Shown: piece after piece, positions 10,899 to 23,320 of the stretch
How positions within the stretch are numbered: position 1 is the stretch's first letter
Layout of the letters: every line of letters begins with the position of its first letter
Origin: Pelomyxa schiedti
Lineage: Eukaryota > Evosea > Pelobiontida > Pelomyxidae
Assembly (NCBI GenBank): GCA_020536535.1
Contig: JAHLWZ010000858.1
Location: 1 to 64,000, forward strand
Reading direction: 5' to 3'
DNA: 64,000 bases
Notes under the pieces: generated by a model
What the model was told of the DNA's origin: nothing
The model's database searches: none
Seen by the model: the letters and a program-made list of their open reading frames with translations, nothing else
Position numbers and translations under genes: made by a program

Positions 10899-13255
10899 TT
10901 AGTCGTGTAGCTTTCTGCATACGGTGCACGTGAGAAGCATTACAGAGCATAAACCCACGAGAGCCACAGTCAACAGCGCAACTATTTGCGTGATCAGTTG
11001 TGAGGGTGGAGAGATAAGTGGGCTACTTTTTCTTTGTAATGACCACGGGGCTGGCTTCAACTTGTGTACTTGCTTGGCAATCTCTATTGTTGCACCGACT
11101 GTCTCCATGAGCAACGCATCTTTATCAACAAGCATGAGCTTTGAGATGTGTTGGCCATTTCTATTCATATGTTGGTCAGTTTAGTTAGTCTCAGATCAAA
11201 CCTCAATTTTAAATCAATGGGGGATTCGACAACGGCGTTTGGGTAAATTTCTTTCACTTCTTGAGCTATGACACCATGTCTTGGCTGTCTAGTGTGGTCT
11301 ACTTCTTCCTATCATTACAAAAAAATATGTGAGCAGATAGGTGTCCCTCTTAGGTTTCAGAGAACCTTCATAGTGTACTCGTAGAGTTTCACTTGAGTGA
11401 GCTTTTCCAATTGCTCAGATGTATCCAAAGGCTTGATGTTTTCTTTGATTCTAATATCTATTATAACTGTCAAATGAAATTTTACGGGGAGAAGAGACCT
11501 GAAGGTTGGTGGATTGTCCCTGTCAGAGCTATGTTTCCCATAACTGTGAGCGCTTCAGCTGGATGTTTGGTGTTGATACCAACTTTCCCATCAAACACGG
11601 TAATTTTTGTTGAGTGCGAGTTGCTGGTGTCTGTTAAAGAATTATTTTATAGGTAGTTTGAGAAATGCATCCCGACCTCCAATGCTCGGAAGTTGAAGTG
11701 GAACAGACTTGACTGTGTCACTTGGCTCCTAGTGGTTCACAGTTCAGGATTGGCAGAAACAAAAGGGCTATACCTTGACTTTGGGAGAGTATTTGCCAGG
11801 GTGGTTTCCTCGGACAATGAGGGAATCAGAAATCTTTGATAAAATAGAGAAATCGGAGGCTCGAGTGTGGACGGATAGTGTTACTATGACTCGAAAAAAT
11901 TCTTGCTGAGAGCATGTAAGAGGCAAATATGACAGAGAGATAAACTTTTTTGTTATCAGAATTGTGTGAGGTAGCCTTGGCAAAGTACAGTTTGGGGAGA
12001 ATGCACTTCATATAGTAAGGTTTTAAAGCAAAAAGAGATTTTTCCTACAACCTTTTGACCTTGTACGCAAGAAAAAAGACATGGGCTCTTTTGTCTTTTC
12101 TCCCTTGTTACAGTTGAGTAATATAAATCGACCTATTATTATTTTTGACTTCACAATACCAACAACTTGCTGCAGGTGGAAATTGATACCTGCTTTGGTG
12201 GTGTTGTGTCAGCAATGATTGCTGATACTGCATAGGACAGGGACTCTATTTGCTCCAGTTTGTCTTCATTCAATACGTATCTTTAAACAATTAAAAAAAA
12301 AATATAAAATAAAATCATACTGGACTGGAGAGCAGCTGTTTGTGACAAAAGTACAACTCATTTTGAGTTGGTTTCTCCTATAGTGTATGAAGGAATTTGT
12401 TTCTGAACTGAAAGAGTATCCTCCAGATTCTATGGCAATGTCATATCCCCTAGAGAATATTGGAGACTATTTACATTAAGAAATAATGTTACGTTGGTTG
12501 CATATTGGCATCATATAATACAGTGCAGGGGGAAATTAGATAGGTCCATGATAATACGTTTGAAGGAGAAATGGCACAAGAAAATGGCGGGTCTTCTGCA
12601 GGCCGTTTCTTCCCTGCTAGTGTGTCAGGCGAATCCAAGGTTGTAGAGGGTGGATTGGTTGCTTGAAGTTGTGCAGTTGCTGGTGATGTTGTACTGGGTG
12701 TGGAATTCAGCAGAGACGATGTTGGTGAAGTGGAAGCAGTGTTGGTGTATTGATAATCCTTTTTTTTAAGTGTGAGTTATTGTGCTTGTGGCAGAGGTAT
12801 GAAGGCAGTTACCTTGGGTACAGCATCTGGCGCATTACCGATACAGAAATGAATATAACATTAAAACGAAGGCTACGAATATCAACCTGTACTAGTGGAA
12901 GAACTGACAGGCGCCAGTGGGAGAGGCAAAAACGGAGTAGTATCAGAAACTGAGGGTGGTGATATTTGCCCGAAATTTTGTACATAGTCAGGTGTAAACG
13001 GAAACGGGGGTTGCAGAGGTGTATCAGGTTGATAAAGGCTGAAAGGAAAGCCTAAAGTCGTGTCCGCACCCTCAACATTGAAGTACGGAGAACTAGGAGG
13101 AGCATTGTTCCTTTATGCGTGTGAGGGAAGACAGGGGCTGGTGAAGAATCAATAAATAATATCATTTTATAGCACGCGAGGGAAAAAACGATATTATGAC
13201 ACAGTATCCGGGAATTGGTGACAAACGCCACAACAGAATCGGCAGCACCGGCCAT
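10899..13255 (-). CDS. MYRF/MrfA-like membrane-tethered transcription factor
   Basis: ATG at 13255 (MAGAADSVVAF); an upstream in-frame TTG is not used. A Ser/Pro/Thr-rich N-terminus (13100-12550) is followed by an Ndt80/PhoG-type DNA-binding domain around 12030-11770 (LPKLYFAKATSHNSDNKKV, VHTRASDFSILSKISDSLIVRG). The intramolecular-chaperone (peptidase S74-type) domain lies at 11650-11200 (VGINTKHPAEAL, HQPSD/IRIKENIKPLDTSEQL, PRHGVIAQEVKEIYPNAVVE). The Ser of PSD and the Lys of RIKE match the Ser-Lys dyad that self-cleaves MYRF trimers. One hydrophobic helix (IVALLTVALVGLCSVMLL) lies close to the C-terminus, with only a short tail beyond it. Family knowledge: the protein sits in the ER membrane, trimerises, cleaves itself and releases the N-terminal factor to the nucleus; Dictyostelium MrfA acts in prestalk gene control. 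Confidence 0.85.
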
Positions 13256-13543
13256 TTGTTTGTTCAATGAACGCGCCAAGGAGAGATCTGTAACTTTTAA
13301 TTGGAAGTCCGAGTCACTGCGACTGTGGGGTTCAGAGCAAACTTCCTCATGAGGCTCCAGAAGCGAGCGAGGCTGGAGAAAGGAATCCCCAGGCGGAGAC
13401 CAACTTGGTCTGACCTGGGCCCATCAAAACAGAGCCCAAGGTCAGTGCACTTTTGAGAAACAAGTTTGATTTCAAAGGGCAAGCAACCCGAAGAAACGAA
13501 AAAAAAAGAGAAAAAAGAAAAAAAAAAAACCAACGCAAACACG

Positions 13544-14470
13544 ATGCAAAGGCGGTCGTTTATACCAGCTGATGAGGTCAAGGAGCTCGCAGCGAGCTTT
13601 CCAAACCTTTTTGCTTTTGCTGAGTCTTTGTTGCCCATGGCCCAATCGTACTTTTTTTTTCCCTGACGTGTGGGAGTGGGTCTGTTTGGGGTGTGAGGCC
13701 CTCTTACTTGTAATTAATCTTATGCTGTAGGTACGCTGTAGCGCCTGTAAGTAAGTTCTACGTTGGGGCTGTTGGGATTGGTGTGAGTGGGGCTATTTAC
13801 CTTGGCGGGAACCACGAGTTTCCCCAGGCGGCGATTTGTTTCACAGTCCACGCGGAACAGTGTCTGTATGCCAATGCACGAATGCACGGTGAAAATGCTC
13901 TCTCTGCGTTATTTGTAACAGCAGCCCCGTGCGGACACTGCCGCCAATTCTTGGCGGAGTTCCACCCTCTGGATTCTTTCCCTGTTACAATAACCGGTAA
14001 GCCCACGATGGTCTTAGGCCAGCTCCTGCCGCTAGGCTTTACAGGGTATTACTCCATGTATAGAGACTCCACACTCGTACCTAAACTTGTTAAATAGGAA
14101 GGATTTCCTCCCAGAGTCAGGAACACCCAAAACATGTTGTACCACCCCGGCCACTGACCGTGTGCACGCAGCAGCAATTGAAGCAGCTAAGCTTTCACAC
14201 TGCCCGTACACTGAAAACAATTCCGGCGTAGCATTAGTATATGCAGATAATACCATTTTCACGGGGCAGTACCTCGAAAACGCCGCATTCAACCCCAGCA
14301 TGAATCCACTTGTAGTAGCACTCATGATGGCCCATCTTGCAGGCAAAGCTGAACCACCAGTGAGATGTGTCTTGGTGGAGAGTGGAGATCGTTTTCCCAA
14401 TCAAGGAGCCGCGCGCCTCCTGCTGCAAACCATAGCCCCCGCTGCACACCTAGAGATCTTTAGACTATAA
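13544..14470 (+). CDS. Cytidine deaminase, E. coli Cdd-like two-domain form
   Basis: Three exons with introns 13648-13730 and 14046-14097, both fixed by reading frame. The start is MQRRSFIPADEV at 13544. The N-terminal catalytic domain has YAVAPVSKFYVGAVGIG, the zinc-site HAEQ and PCGHCRQF with catalytic Glu and zinc Cys residues, then LGQLLPLGF and DFLPESG. The C-terminal core-like domain has HCPYTENNSGVAL and YLENAAFNPSMNPL, the substrate-loop region of the long bacterial/plant type. It deaminates cytidine and deoxycytidine to uridine and deoxyuridine in pyrimidine salvage, in the cytosol. It is divergently arranged with the MYRF-like gene and lies 180 bp upstream of Vps15. Confidence 0.9.
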
Positions 14471-14652
14471 TACAACTTACCGTATCCCTGTTGTATCGCT
14501 TTTATGCCGTGACGACTCCTGAAAAGTAAACAAAAAGTGAGATCTTTGTTTTCGCTTTTTTTAAAAGCGAAATTGTGATTGGGCGTGAGTAGTTTGCCGG
14601 CGTGTCATCGTTGTGCGAGGACGACGAGTGAGATCGCATTTTTACAAAAAAA

Positions 14653-17600
14653 ATGGGGAACCGTTTGGCCCTGACGCAGCAGGCGTTCAACATTGAGTTC
14701 TATGTGCACGATGTGCCTCGGTTTTCACTTGCGAGGTTGATAGGCAAAGGCCGCTTTCTCAAGACATTGCAAGGTTCACTGGCCCGAGAACAAGACCACC
14801 ACGACATCGTTGTCAAGGTGTTTCCGAAATGGGACCCAAATGACACTCCTGCATTACAAGAGCAAATTGTACGGCTGAAGGGTAGGTAATGCCCCATTGG
14901 CGGGGAAGCACCTCTAGCCGTCAATTCTGATTGCGGAAATCAAGGTATAAGAGATGCCTACCTACGTGTGGAAAATCCCAATGTATTTCCATTTGTGAGT
15001 TTTTTGGAAACAGAAAAAGCTGGTTTGTTGCACTCCCCACTGGGTTCTACCTTACAATGTTAGGCTATATGATCCGTCAATACTTTGCGAATAATTTATC
15101 TGACCGTATAAGGTTAAACTTTGAGGGTGCTACTCTGAACAAACTTATTTTACAGCACACTTCCTTTCCTTACAATTGAAGACAAACTGTGGATTACCTA
15201 TCAGCTGTTGCGTGGTGTAGAACAATCACATAAACTGAAAATCTGTCATGGAGATATTAAAGTTGATACTCTTTTATAATTTCTTTTTTAATGCTTGGTC
15301 AGTGTGAAAATGTGATGCTTACAAGTTCTAATTGGGTGTTCCTTTCAGATCCCGCTCCATATAAGCCAGTATATCTGCCTGAGGTACTACAACAGAAATA
15401 GTTCTGTTACTTATGTCTTTAATAGGATAACCCTGCTGACTTTTCTTTCTTTTTCGATAATATGGGTCGACGCACTTGCTATATTGCCCCTGAGAGGTTT
15501 CTGTTTTCCTCCTTTTGTGATCTCCAATTTAGAAACAAAAGATTCTACAAGAGTGGAACTCCACCACCTTCAGGGAAAGAACTTGAACTTTCAATGGACG
15601 TATTTTCTTTGGGGTGTGTTCTGCAGTTTTTCTACTGCTCTGAAAAGACTCAGATGTGTGATTGCTGAATTGTTTCTTGAGGGAACTCCTCTATTTGATC
15701 TATCACAACTTCTTGATTACCGGTATTTGGTTTGTTTTTTTTTTTTAGCACTGTCCAATGAAAGCTCAAGAAAAGGAGACTATGACCCATCATCTACCAT
15801 ACACAGAATTCCTGTTTTAGCTATCCAAGATTTGGTCTCTCATATGGTTCAAAAAGTACCTGAACGAAGAAAGACTGTTTCTGAGTATCTGAGTACCTGG
15901 TAGGAAAATATGCCTTCCAATTTCTACTTACAAGTTGTAGGTCTGGGACTGGATTCCCCTACTTTTACAATGACTTTCACTCACTAGCATCACACTTGAA
16001 TCGAATGGCTCCAGATGATAGAATCATGGCAATAAGTAGGCAAATGAAAGACATTCTGGTGACTGTGAACGCAGTACAATTATGTGAAGAAGACGACGGG
16101 GACGAGCAGCATTCCAAAGCTTGTTCACACCACTCCCAAGTATAACTTTACGCATTAGCACTCTGGAATTTATCTCATTTAGGTTATGGAGACTATAAGT
16201 TCTGAAACCTTCCTGCACTACCCCAGTTCACAACCAGCATCCCCTTTAGTAGGAGAACTGCCACCTTCCAGCTATGCTCAGTTTTATGACTCTGGTCCCT
16301 CCCCTTCCCCGACGGTGACAGTGACAGCATCAACACTACCGGGAAGGCCAGCACCTTCTGAAAGTTTGGTCATTTTCCTTGCTCTTCTTACCTCCTGTAC
16401 CCGGAGTGCTAAGGTTGAAGTTGTCTAAGGTAATTCTGCCAATACTCACTTTATCTAGCTTGCATCTTCTCGGTTGGTTCTCTTGAAACTGTTCCGAAAT
16501 TTTGCAAAATATGTTGGAGATGAAGCCCGGATGCAACGTCTACTACCCTACACAGTCTCTTTACTATCTGATGAAGCACCACTAGTGCGTGCTGAAGCAC
16601 TGAAAACTCTCGCATATGTGGTATGCCCTTTTGGGCTCAACAAGCAATTCTTATTATTACAACAGCTGAAACACGTTAATCATCTGCCTTCAAGTGACAC
16701 TCTCGTTTTCCCAGAATACATTTTGCCAGCATTGCAACATCTCAAATTTGAGGAAAAACACGAAATTGTTCGCTTGACTTTTGCTCGTTATTTGCCAATA
16801 TTGGCAGATTCCTCTCGTAGATTTCTTGAAGCTGCACATGTACCACTTCCCCCTTCAATTGAAATATTTATCTTCTCGATAGCTCTACAGACAAAAGTCT
16901 CTTTCGGGCACCAAGGCATTAAATCAGCAACAAGTATGCTTAAAATGATAGAAAGTGATAAGCGTCAAAACAATTGTAGGAAAACTTTGACACTGAACTG
17001 GTTGCCCTGCACAAGGGATTTCATGATATAGTTCAGGATTTATTGGTATGACTGCATCACATAAATTGGTAATTTTCCCTAACAGTTTATCAGACCAGAT
17101 TTGTCACAAGTCCAATAAAAATTGCTTTTACCACAGTAACACTCCGTTCTCCAATTGCACTTTCTTCCTAGAAATGATACATTTCAGGATGTGACCCGCC
17201 TGTGCACCTTTTTTGGCCACCAACGAACTAATGACTTCTTGTTACCGCTTATTATCTCCTTTTTAAATGACAAAGACTGGAGACTGAGGTTTTTAAAAAA
17301 CAAAAAAGGGAAAGTACAAATCCTCTAACTACATGTAGGTGCACATTTTTTGTTCATATCGTTGGAATTAGCTTGTTTGTTGGCCAGCACAGTCTGGAGT
17401 CTTTCATTCTTCCCTGCATTCAACAAGCTTTTTATGGTTTGCCTGCCACTTTGGTTGTCTCCCTCATTTTCTACAGACCAGGAAGAGTTTGTTATAGACA
17501 AGGCAATAAGCAGTGTTGCTTGTCTCTGCGACTTGGGCTTATTTCGTTCTCACTGTATGTATGAGTTGTGTGAAAAAGTGGCACCATTACTTCTTCACCC

Positions 17601-20419
17601 AAACGTATGGATTCGTTACGGTAACCTCTCATTCTGTCTCAGGCTTTTTTTTTTTTTACATTATGACAGGGGCCATTGCTGTCATTGACTCTATTTGCAA
17701 AAAGAGATCTCTTACCGATGTTCACTGCTTTATACTACCTCGGATAAGACCCTTTATTGTCCACCCTCTTCTTCACATCACTCAAGTCAGCCTTCTTCAA
17801 AGCTTGCATCCACCAGTAACTTTTCTTAACTGTCCTGTACCGGAATTAACTTGGTAAGGTGTCCCGTACTGCGTTTCAAAAGGCAATAGACCTTAACTTG
17901 ACGTCTATTTCCCCATCACCACCATGCCAATTAACTGTTACACCATTTACTCTGAAGGTGTGGTAGTTACTATTGTCTCCCGGGTGAACCTCATTTATGA
18001 TTTTTTACAGAAGAGTCCTCAGCTTACCCCAGAAGAAGAAGGATGGACAATAAACCTAAAACTCAAGGCAGCATTGGAGCAAGTTCAAATCAGCCCATCC
18101 GATGTCACGAAGATACTTAAAATGGAACACTATATTATTGCACTCTCAAATAAAGGTTCCAAATAATACACTCTCATACCCACTAAGTTCCTCACACCAA
18201 AAATAGCCAGTAGAAGAGAAGAAGAAGCCACAGGCCTGTCCACAGAAGAAACCTTCTTAAGGAGATCATTTGCCCGCCACTCTTCATCCTCACAACAACT
18301 TGCACATAAACAAGAAGCAGAATCAACACGCAATTCATCAGACCAAATCACGAATGTGGCGTCCACTAGTCCACCCACAGGATCTCTTGGAGCCTCTGCC
18401 CCTGTAACAAATATAACAACTCCTGGAGGGCCAGCAGATGTTCTACCCACACCACCAAGTAGCATTTCCGGAATAGGAACATCGTTAGCAGCACATATGA
18501 GTAGATCAGCCAGAAGACCCAACCTCTTGAACTTACCCTTTTTCAGACTTAGGACCACTGGTCGGCCCTATTGTTGACAAGGATATGATTCGTGACTTTA
18601 AGTGCGTTTGCATGCCACTTTTGCTGTCCATTTAATTTTGCATAGACCCACAGGTATCCCAGTCGGTCATCTATGTGAGCACACAGCTGCAATAACACAG
18701 CTCAAAATCAGTCAAGATAATATATTTTTTGCCTCTGCTTCAAAGGACGGATCTGTCAAGGTTTTTTTTTCCCTTGCCCCGTTCAACCCTGAGGTTATAT
18801 AGATCTGGGATTCCAAACGCTTGGAGAAGCATGTAACAAATAGATCCAGAAAAACTTTCACATTTGATCAGGGCAAGGTCACATCACTCACTATTTGTGA
18901 TAACAGTCACAGGTTGGCTCCCTTTTGGTTTCTAAGTTAAGTTATAACATTACCAATAGTATTGCGGCTGCCACTGATACTGGGTCCATTGCCCTCTTCA
19001 AAGTTGAAGTCTCAGACGCCACTGCAAATACGCCACACAGGTTTCTCTACGGCCAAGATGCCTGTGCTGTTCTAATGTAAACGTTCAGGTACAATAGGGT
19101 AACTACTCTGAAAACGTGTGAGAATACAGGTGGGTCAGTTGTTCAAGTGGATAATTTCCAGGCTGGAGAACAATTTGTGGTTGTGTATGCCACCTCCCGT
19201 GGACAAATAGCTGGCTGGGATATAAGGTAACACCACTTTTTGTACCCACTGTGTTATAATAATATGACTGGAAAAAGAGCACCAGCAGATAAACGGGGTG
19301 AAGCCTTTGTGATGCACAGTGACCCTAAATATGGTGTACTTCAAACATTTGTTCTTGGTCCTGAAAACAACTGGCTGGTCTCTGGAACTTGCAGGTATTC
19401 CCTGCCTAGTATGAATTTCCTAACTCGAGTTATCCAGAGGCTACTACACAATTTGGGATCTGCGGTTTTGCCTTCCAGTTCGTTTTTGGAGACACCATTC
19501 CAAAAGTCGCATCTACAAGTAAGAGTGATGTGAATTGAGAGGAATAACGAAATTCACACTCTTCTAAGGCTCATACACCGGCAATCAACTGAGATTATAT
19601 CAGCATCAGGCTGTGATGAGGTAGTTGTCTGGGATGTGGCAAAAGATGCAGTCAAGCTCGTTTTCCAGACGAATAGTGGTTTCACAGGTGGTGGAACGAA
19701 TATTCCCACTACAACTCAGCCGCCTCTCCAAAGTCCTCTTCCACCAATGGACTACGGCTCCAACGAGCTTCAAGACATCGACTCTGTTCTAAACACCATC
19801 CCTTCAGCCTCATCCATATTGAAAACAACCCGCGCAAACTACAGTCCAACAGCATCACTAACAGCGAGTGCCACCGCAAGTCCCACGAGCTCTGGTATAG
19901 CAGATTTTGGAGCCAGCAATAGCAGTAGCAGTGGAACGCAGTACGTGCAGTCTCTAGTCCGGCCACGCACCCTTGCGTTGATGTGTCACAAAACCAACTT
20001 TGTAATGACAGCTGGTTCAGGCAAGCATTCCCCTTTACCCACCGTCTTTCTCACGCTCTTCCCCCTTTGCACTCACAGACAGATGCATACGCTACTGGGA
20101 CACCACCGGCAGGGAGAACTCGTACACCGTGTGCGGGCCAGACGACGCCTCCGAGCTGTACACCTCGCAGAAGGAAGAGAACGTGCTGGTGTTGCGGTGC
20201 AAGCCGGTGCTGTCGCTCCCCCCTGCCACTTCCATCACCCCGACGGCCAGCAGCATTGTCACGCTGCCGCCAGAGTACTACTCGTCAGTGCCGTACAAGA
20301 ACAGCTGGCTGCGGACCGTGGTGCACCAGAGCCCAATCGTCGACCTTGGAGTTCTCCAGGTTCCTCACAACTTGCTGCTCAGTGCATCACGTGATGGTGT
20401 GATCAAAGTGTGGCGATGA
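14653..20419 (+). CDS. VPS15: Vps15 / PIK3R4, regulatory kinase-like subunit of class III PI3-kinase
   Basis: The protein starts [12 protein letters not shown], the N-myristoylation context typical of Vps15. The kinase domain includes [48 protein letters not shown] and [11 protein letters not shown], matching Vps15 rather than ordinary kinases (HGD for HRD, DPA where DFG or DFA is usual). HEAT repeats follow at about 16470-18000 ([20 protein letters not shown]). C-terminal WD40 blades run from 18640 to 20419 ([19 protein letters not shown], ending [12 protein letters not shown]-stop). The gene has many introns. Known role: scaffolds Vps34 and Beclin in autophagy and endosomal sorting on membranes. 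Inter-domain linker 19700-20330 is Ser/Thr/Pro-rich and more GC-rich than the rest. Confidence 0.92.
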
Positions 20420-20791
20420 ATCAAATCATTTTTGATGATTCTGTTAAAAACAACTGTTCCTTTTTGACAGGTAGACCAAACCCGGTGCTTCTTCCCCCCC
20501 CGTTAAATTTTTTCTTTGGGTAGCAGTTTTGACTTGAACTAGGTTGACTGTGCTTAGAACTGAAAAAGTTGTAAAAAGAGAGAACACTGATATGGTTTTT
20601 GTGTGATATCTTTTGTGCCCAAACGCTGTTATCGTGGTTGTTGGGTTTTAGGACAATGGTTGTATCTGATTGCCCCGTCAGCCCGGGTCATTCTCCACGA
20701 TTGCTATGGAACTCGCCGATATAACTTTTCTGATGATGCCACAGTGCTGACCATCACTGATGACATCTTCAATAGGACATAAGTTAGAGTG
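20420..20791. other. Convergent intergenic stretch with one unexplained open frame
   Basis: This lies between the 3' ends of Vps15 (+) and the CBM48 gene (-). A plus-strand frame from about 20652 to 20781 stays open after an acceptor-like TTTTAG and reads LIAPSARVILHDCYGTRRY and on to DDIFNRT-stop. It has no start codon of its own and no recognisable partner exon. I do not call it a gene. Confidence 0.4.
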
Positions 20792-21559
20792 CTATGTATC
20801 TCGTGTGAGGAAATTTATTCGGCCGGGGGCGAGGAGCATTTTGCGGGGAACGTGATCGTTGTAACCCTGCCATGTTTCCTCTGTAGAAAAATGAGTTGTT
20901 TGGAGTTGCCAGGCTGGCGCACCTTTGAAGACAATCGACTGCGTTCCATCTGCTTCTCTGCCTATGGAACATGACCCAGTGCTTATATCTAATGCAACTC
21001 CTGGGTCATCCCCTATTTTTGCACACCACTGATCAGATGTCCATTTGTAGTCAAAGCCTGGAGTGATCTCCAGTTCCTGGACATTCGTGTCTGGCGAGCT
21101 GTAGCATCCCCCCTTCAATTTCCTCTCCCCGCGCCACCTGCCAACCAGGTCCGACAGTGTCATATTAGCCAGTTCCATTTCGTTGTTTATATTCCCTCGC
21201 TCATCTCGTACCGTCGGTGCCCTAACTTCCTACGTTAAAACGGGTTCTAAAAAGTAATGGCCAAGGAAATAAATGTGCAGGAAGGCATACCATCATAGCA
21301 CCACACGTCGTCCACAATGAATTTGTACTGATGCTTGCCCCGCAATGGCAGTTGCACGGTCGCTGCCCAGAAAGTAGGGCCGTACCCCTCTTGTCTTTGT
21401 GTCATTGGCAGTGGCTTCCAGTCAGAAAACGCGCCACACAAGCTCGCTCTGCTTCCCCCGTGCACCCACCTGATTTCGACACTGACTTTTGGTGCTGTCA
21501 GTTGCGAAATTGGGACGGTTAAAGTGACACGCACCTGTGGGCTCGTCGGTTTGGCTCAT
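20792..21559 (-). CDS. Small protein with AMPK-beta-type CBM48 glycogen-binding domain
   Basis: The start MSQTDEPT at 21559 is joined to APKVSVEIRW by removing a 40-nt intron (21495-21534). The domain reads VEIRWVHGGSRASLCGAF, SDWKPLPM, YGPTFWAATVQL, KHQYKFIVDDVWCYD and then PTVRDERGNINNEME, the ending seen in AMPK beta and related starch/glycogen-binding modules. A second intron (about 21200-21290) separates CYD from the PTVRDE exon. The remaining residues (TLSDLVGRWRGERKL, ITPGFDYKW, WQLQTTHF) form an unrecognised beta-rich C-terminus. It lacks the AMPK beta C-terminal (ASC) domain, so it is not an ordinary AMPK subunit. Binding of glycogen or another alpha-glucan is inferred. Confidence 0.65.
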
Positions 21560-21723
21560 ACGTCACTGAATGAGAAGAAGATGTTTCGGAATCTGTTCGA
21601 AATCAAAAGGGGCAACTCACCCTTTTGATTCTTTGATTGGGGCAATAAAAGAATCAACCCTGTCATTTTCTCCTTGCAACTGTACACTTTTTCTTTTTTA
21701 CAAAACCAATGGAACCTCTGCAG

Positions 21724-23082
21724 TCATAGGTAAATGTAGATCCAGGAACCTGTGAACCAGAATGCAACAATAGAGGCCACAGAAACTAGAGTTAACAGTG
21801 CTGACAACATGAGGCCAGCAATCACCATTCTCTTTGGATAGCCCTTGATCAACATTGCCATCAAAATTACTGTCGCCGGTAGTACTGAGGCACCAAGGAA
21901 TCCCCCAATACAACAGATGGGAATACTATGTAGATTCTTCCAGATAACCCCCACAGTAATAAGCACAGCAATAAAGAAGGCATCAAGGAAAAGGAGAACC
22001 CAGGTGGCAATGATGTGGGATGTGAAAATGGTGTACTGTTTTATGAGAAGTTAATTGGAGGAACAGACAAAATGGAAATCAACCTTCGGAACACTCACAA
22101 TAGAGTCATGTGAGAGACCACAAAACAACCTGCACACATTTGCAATGTAAATCGTGCTCAACATCATGTAAACTACTTGAAAAATGCACCAGCATGGCCA
22201 GAAGAGAAACCAGTATTCTGTTCCCATGAAAAAGATTCCCCAGGTAAACCCAACTGTCAAGTCCATTAATCCCCCAAAGGCGAATACAAGAATAGTCCCT
22301 GTTTGAGGTGCTTAGCACTAATGTAGATGTATGGTTGAACCTGAAAGGCAGACGTTCCTCCACATGAACAACGCAGAGCCACCAAACCAATGCAGGTAAA
22401 GGGCAATCAGACATGTGGTTATTCCTAGAAGTCCGAGTGGCCAAAAACCTATTGACGCGACCTAATTCAGGCGTGATTATCCAAAAGCAGTTCATTTCTG
22501 CATACCGAGAGGATGAAGTTGGCGACGAGTAATACCACCCATTTCGCAGAAATTGCGTTCCTCTTATGTGGAGATTCACACAAAATCGACAGATTCGAGG
22601 ATCCCCCAAACCCTCTGGAGTTGATGAATGAGAGTGTGGCGTGTTATAATGGTTGGAAGACGTACGTGTGAATGTATTCCTTCACAGAACAATGCTTTGG
22701 CAACATTGAGCGGTTTTCGGGAAACAAGGCACAGCCCAATGCAAACCCCTTGAGGCTCATTTTCCCGTTCTTCTCGTGTTCCACCATGTTCGCGATTCTC
22801 TCAATTTCAAACTGTGAGGCTCCTTTGTGGTCCTGTCTCCATTGTTGTTTCACATCCTCGACTGACACAAGATTCTCCTCTGCTTCTCTGTGAGAACAGC
22901 AACGAAACGTAAATTGTAAAACAGAACACACCTGTTCCAGCTGTTGTGAGAGTGTTGAAGAGTGACAAACAGCTTTCCCAGTGATCAGGAGGAATCAAAG
23001 AGAATTCGGGTCGGACTTGCTGTTTCGCATCTGCCCCTTTCTTGGCATCAACAAAGACCTCCTTGAGCTCAACATGAGACAT
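21724..23082 (-). CDS. Multi-pass membrane protein, paralog A
   Basis: The start MSHVELKEVFVDAKKG is at 23082. A soluble N-terminal part (FSLIPPDHWESCLSLFNTL, ENLVSVEDVKQQWRQDHKG, NGKMSLKGFALGCALFPENRS, KEYIHTYV) precedes about six hydrophobic segments, ending GYPKRMVIAGLMLSALLTL and AFWFTGSWIYIYL-stop. Several introns. It is clearly homologous along its length to the gene at 23321-24537 on the other strand. The N-terminal helices could be a degenerate EF-hand pair, but this is weak. I do not recognise the family; function unknown. Confidence 0.75.
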
Positions 23083-23320
23083 GTCTGACTTCCTTGTTTT
23101 TTGTTTTCTTTTTTTATTCAGTGGAGCAAGCAAATTGAATGGCTGCTGTGGTTCATAATTGGTGGGCGTTCTACCCATTATAGAAAAATGCAGATGTCGT
23201 CACCCCAAGTTCAACGCACGGTTTTCAGTTCGAGATCAAACTCTCAGCGAAAGAGCAACATGGTTCCCACCCGGTTCGATTTAAGTGGAATGAAGCAACC
23301 TGCCTCAAACTACCAAAAAA
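23083..23320. promoter_or_regulatory. Shared divergent promoter region of the two paralogous membrane proteins
   Basis: 238 bp lie between the two start codons. It must hold both core promoters, since the paralogs are transcribed away from each other. No specific motif could be assigned. Confidence 0.5.

Noticed and set aside
23265-23290. GGTTCGATT resembling a tRNA B box
   Set aside because: No flanking T-stem, acceptor stem or A box could be paired.
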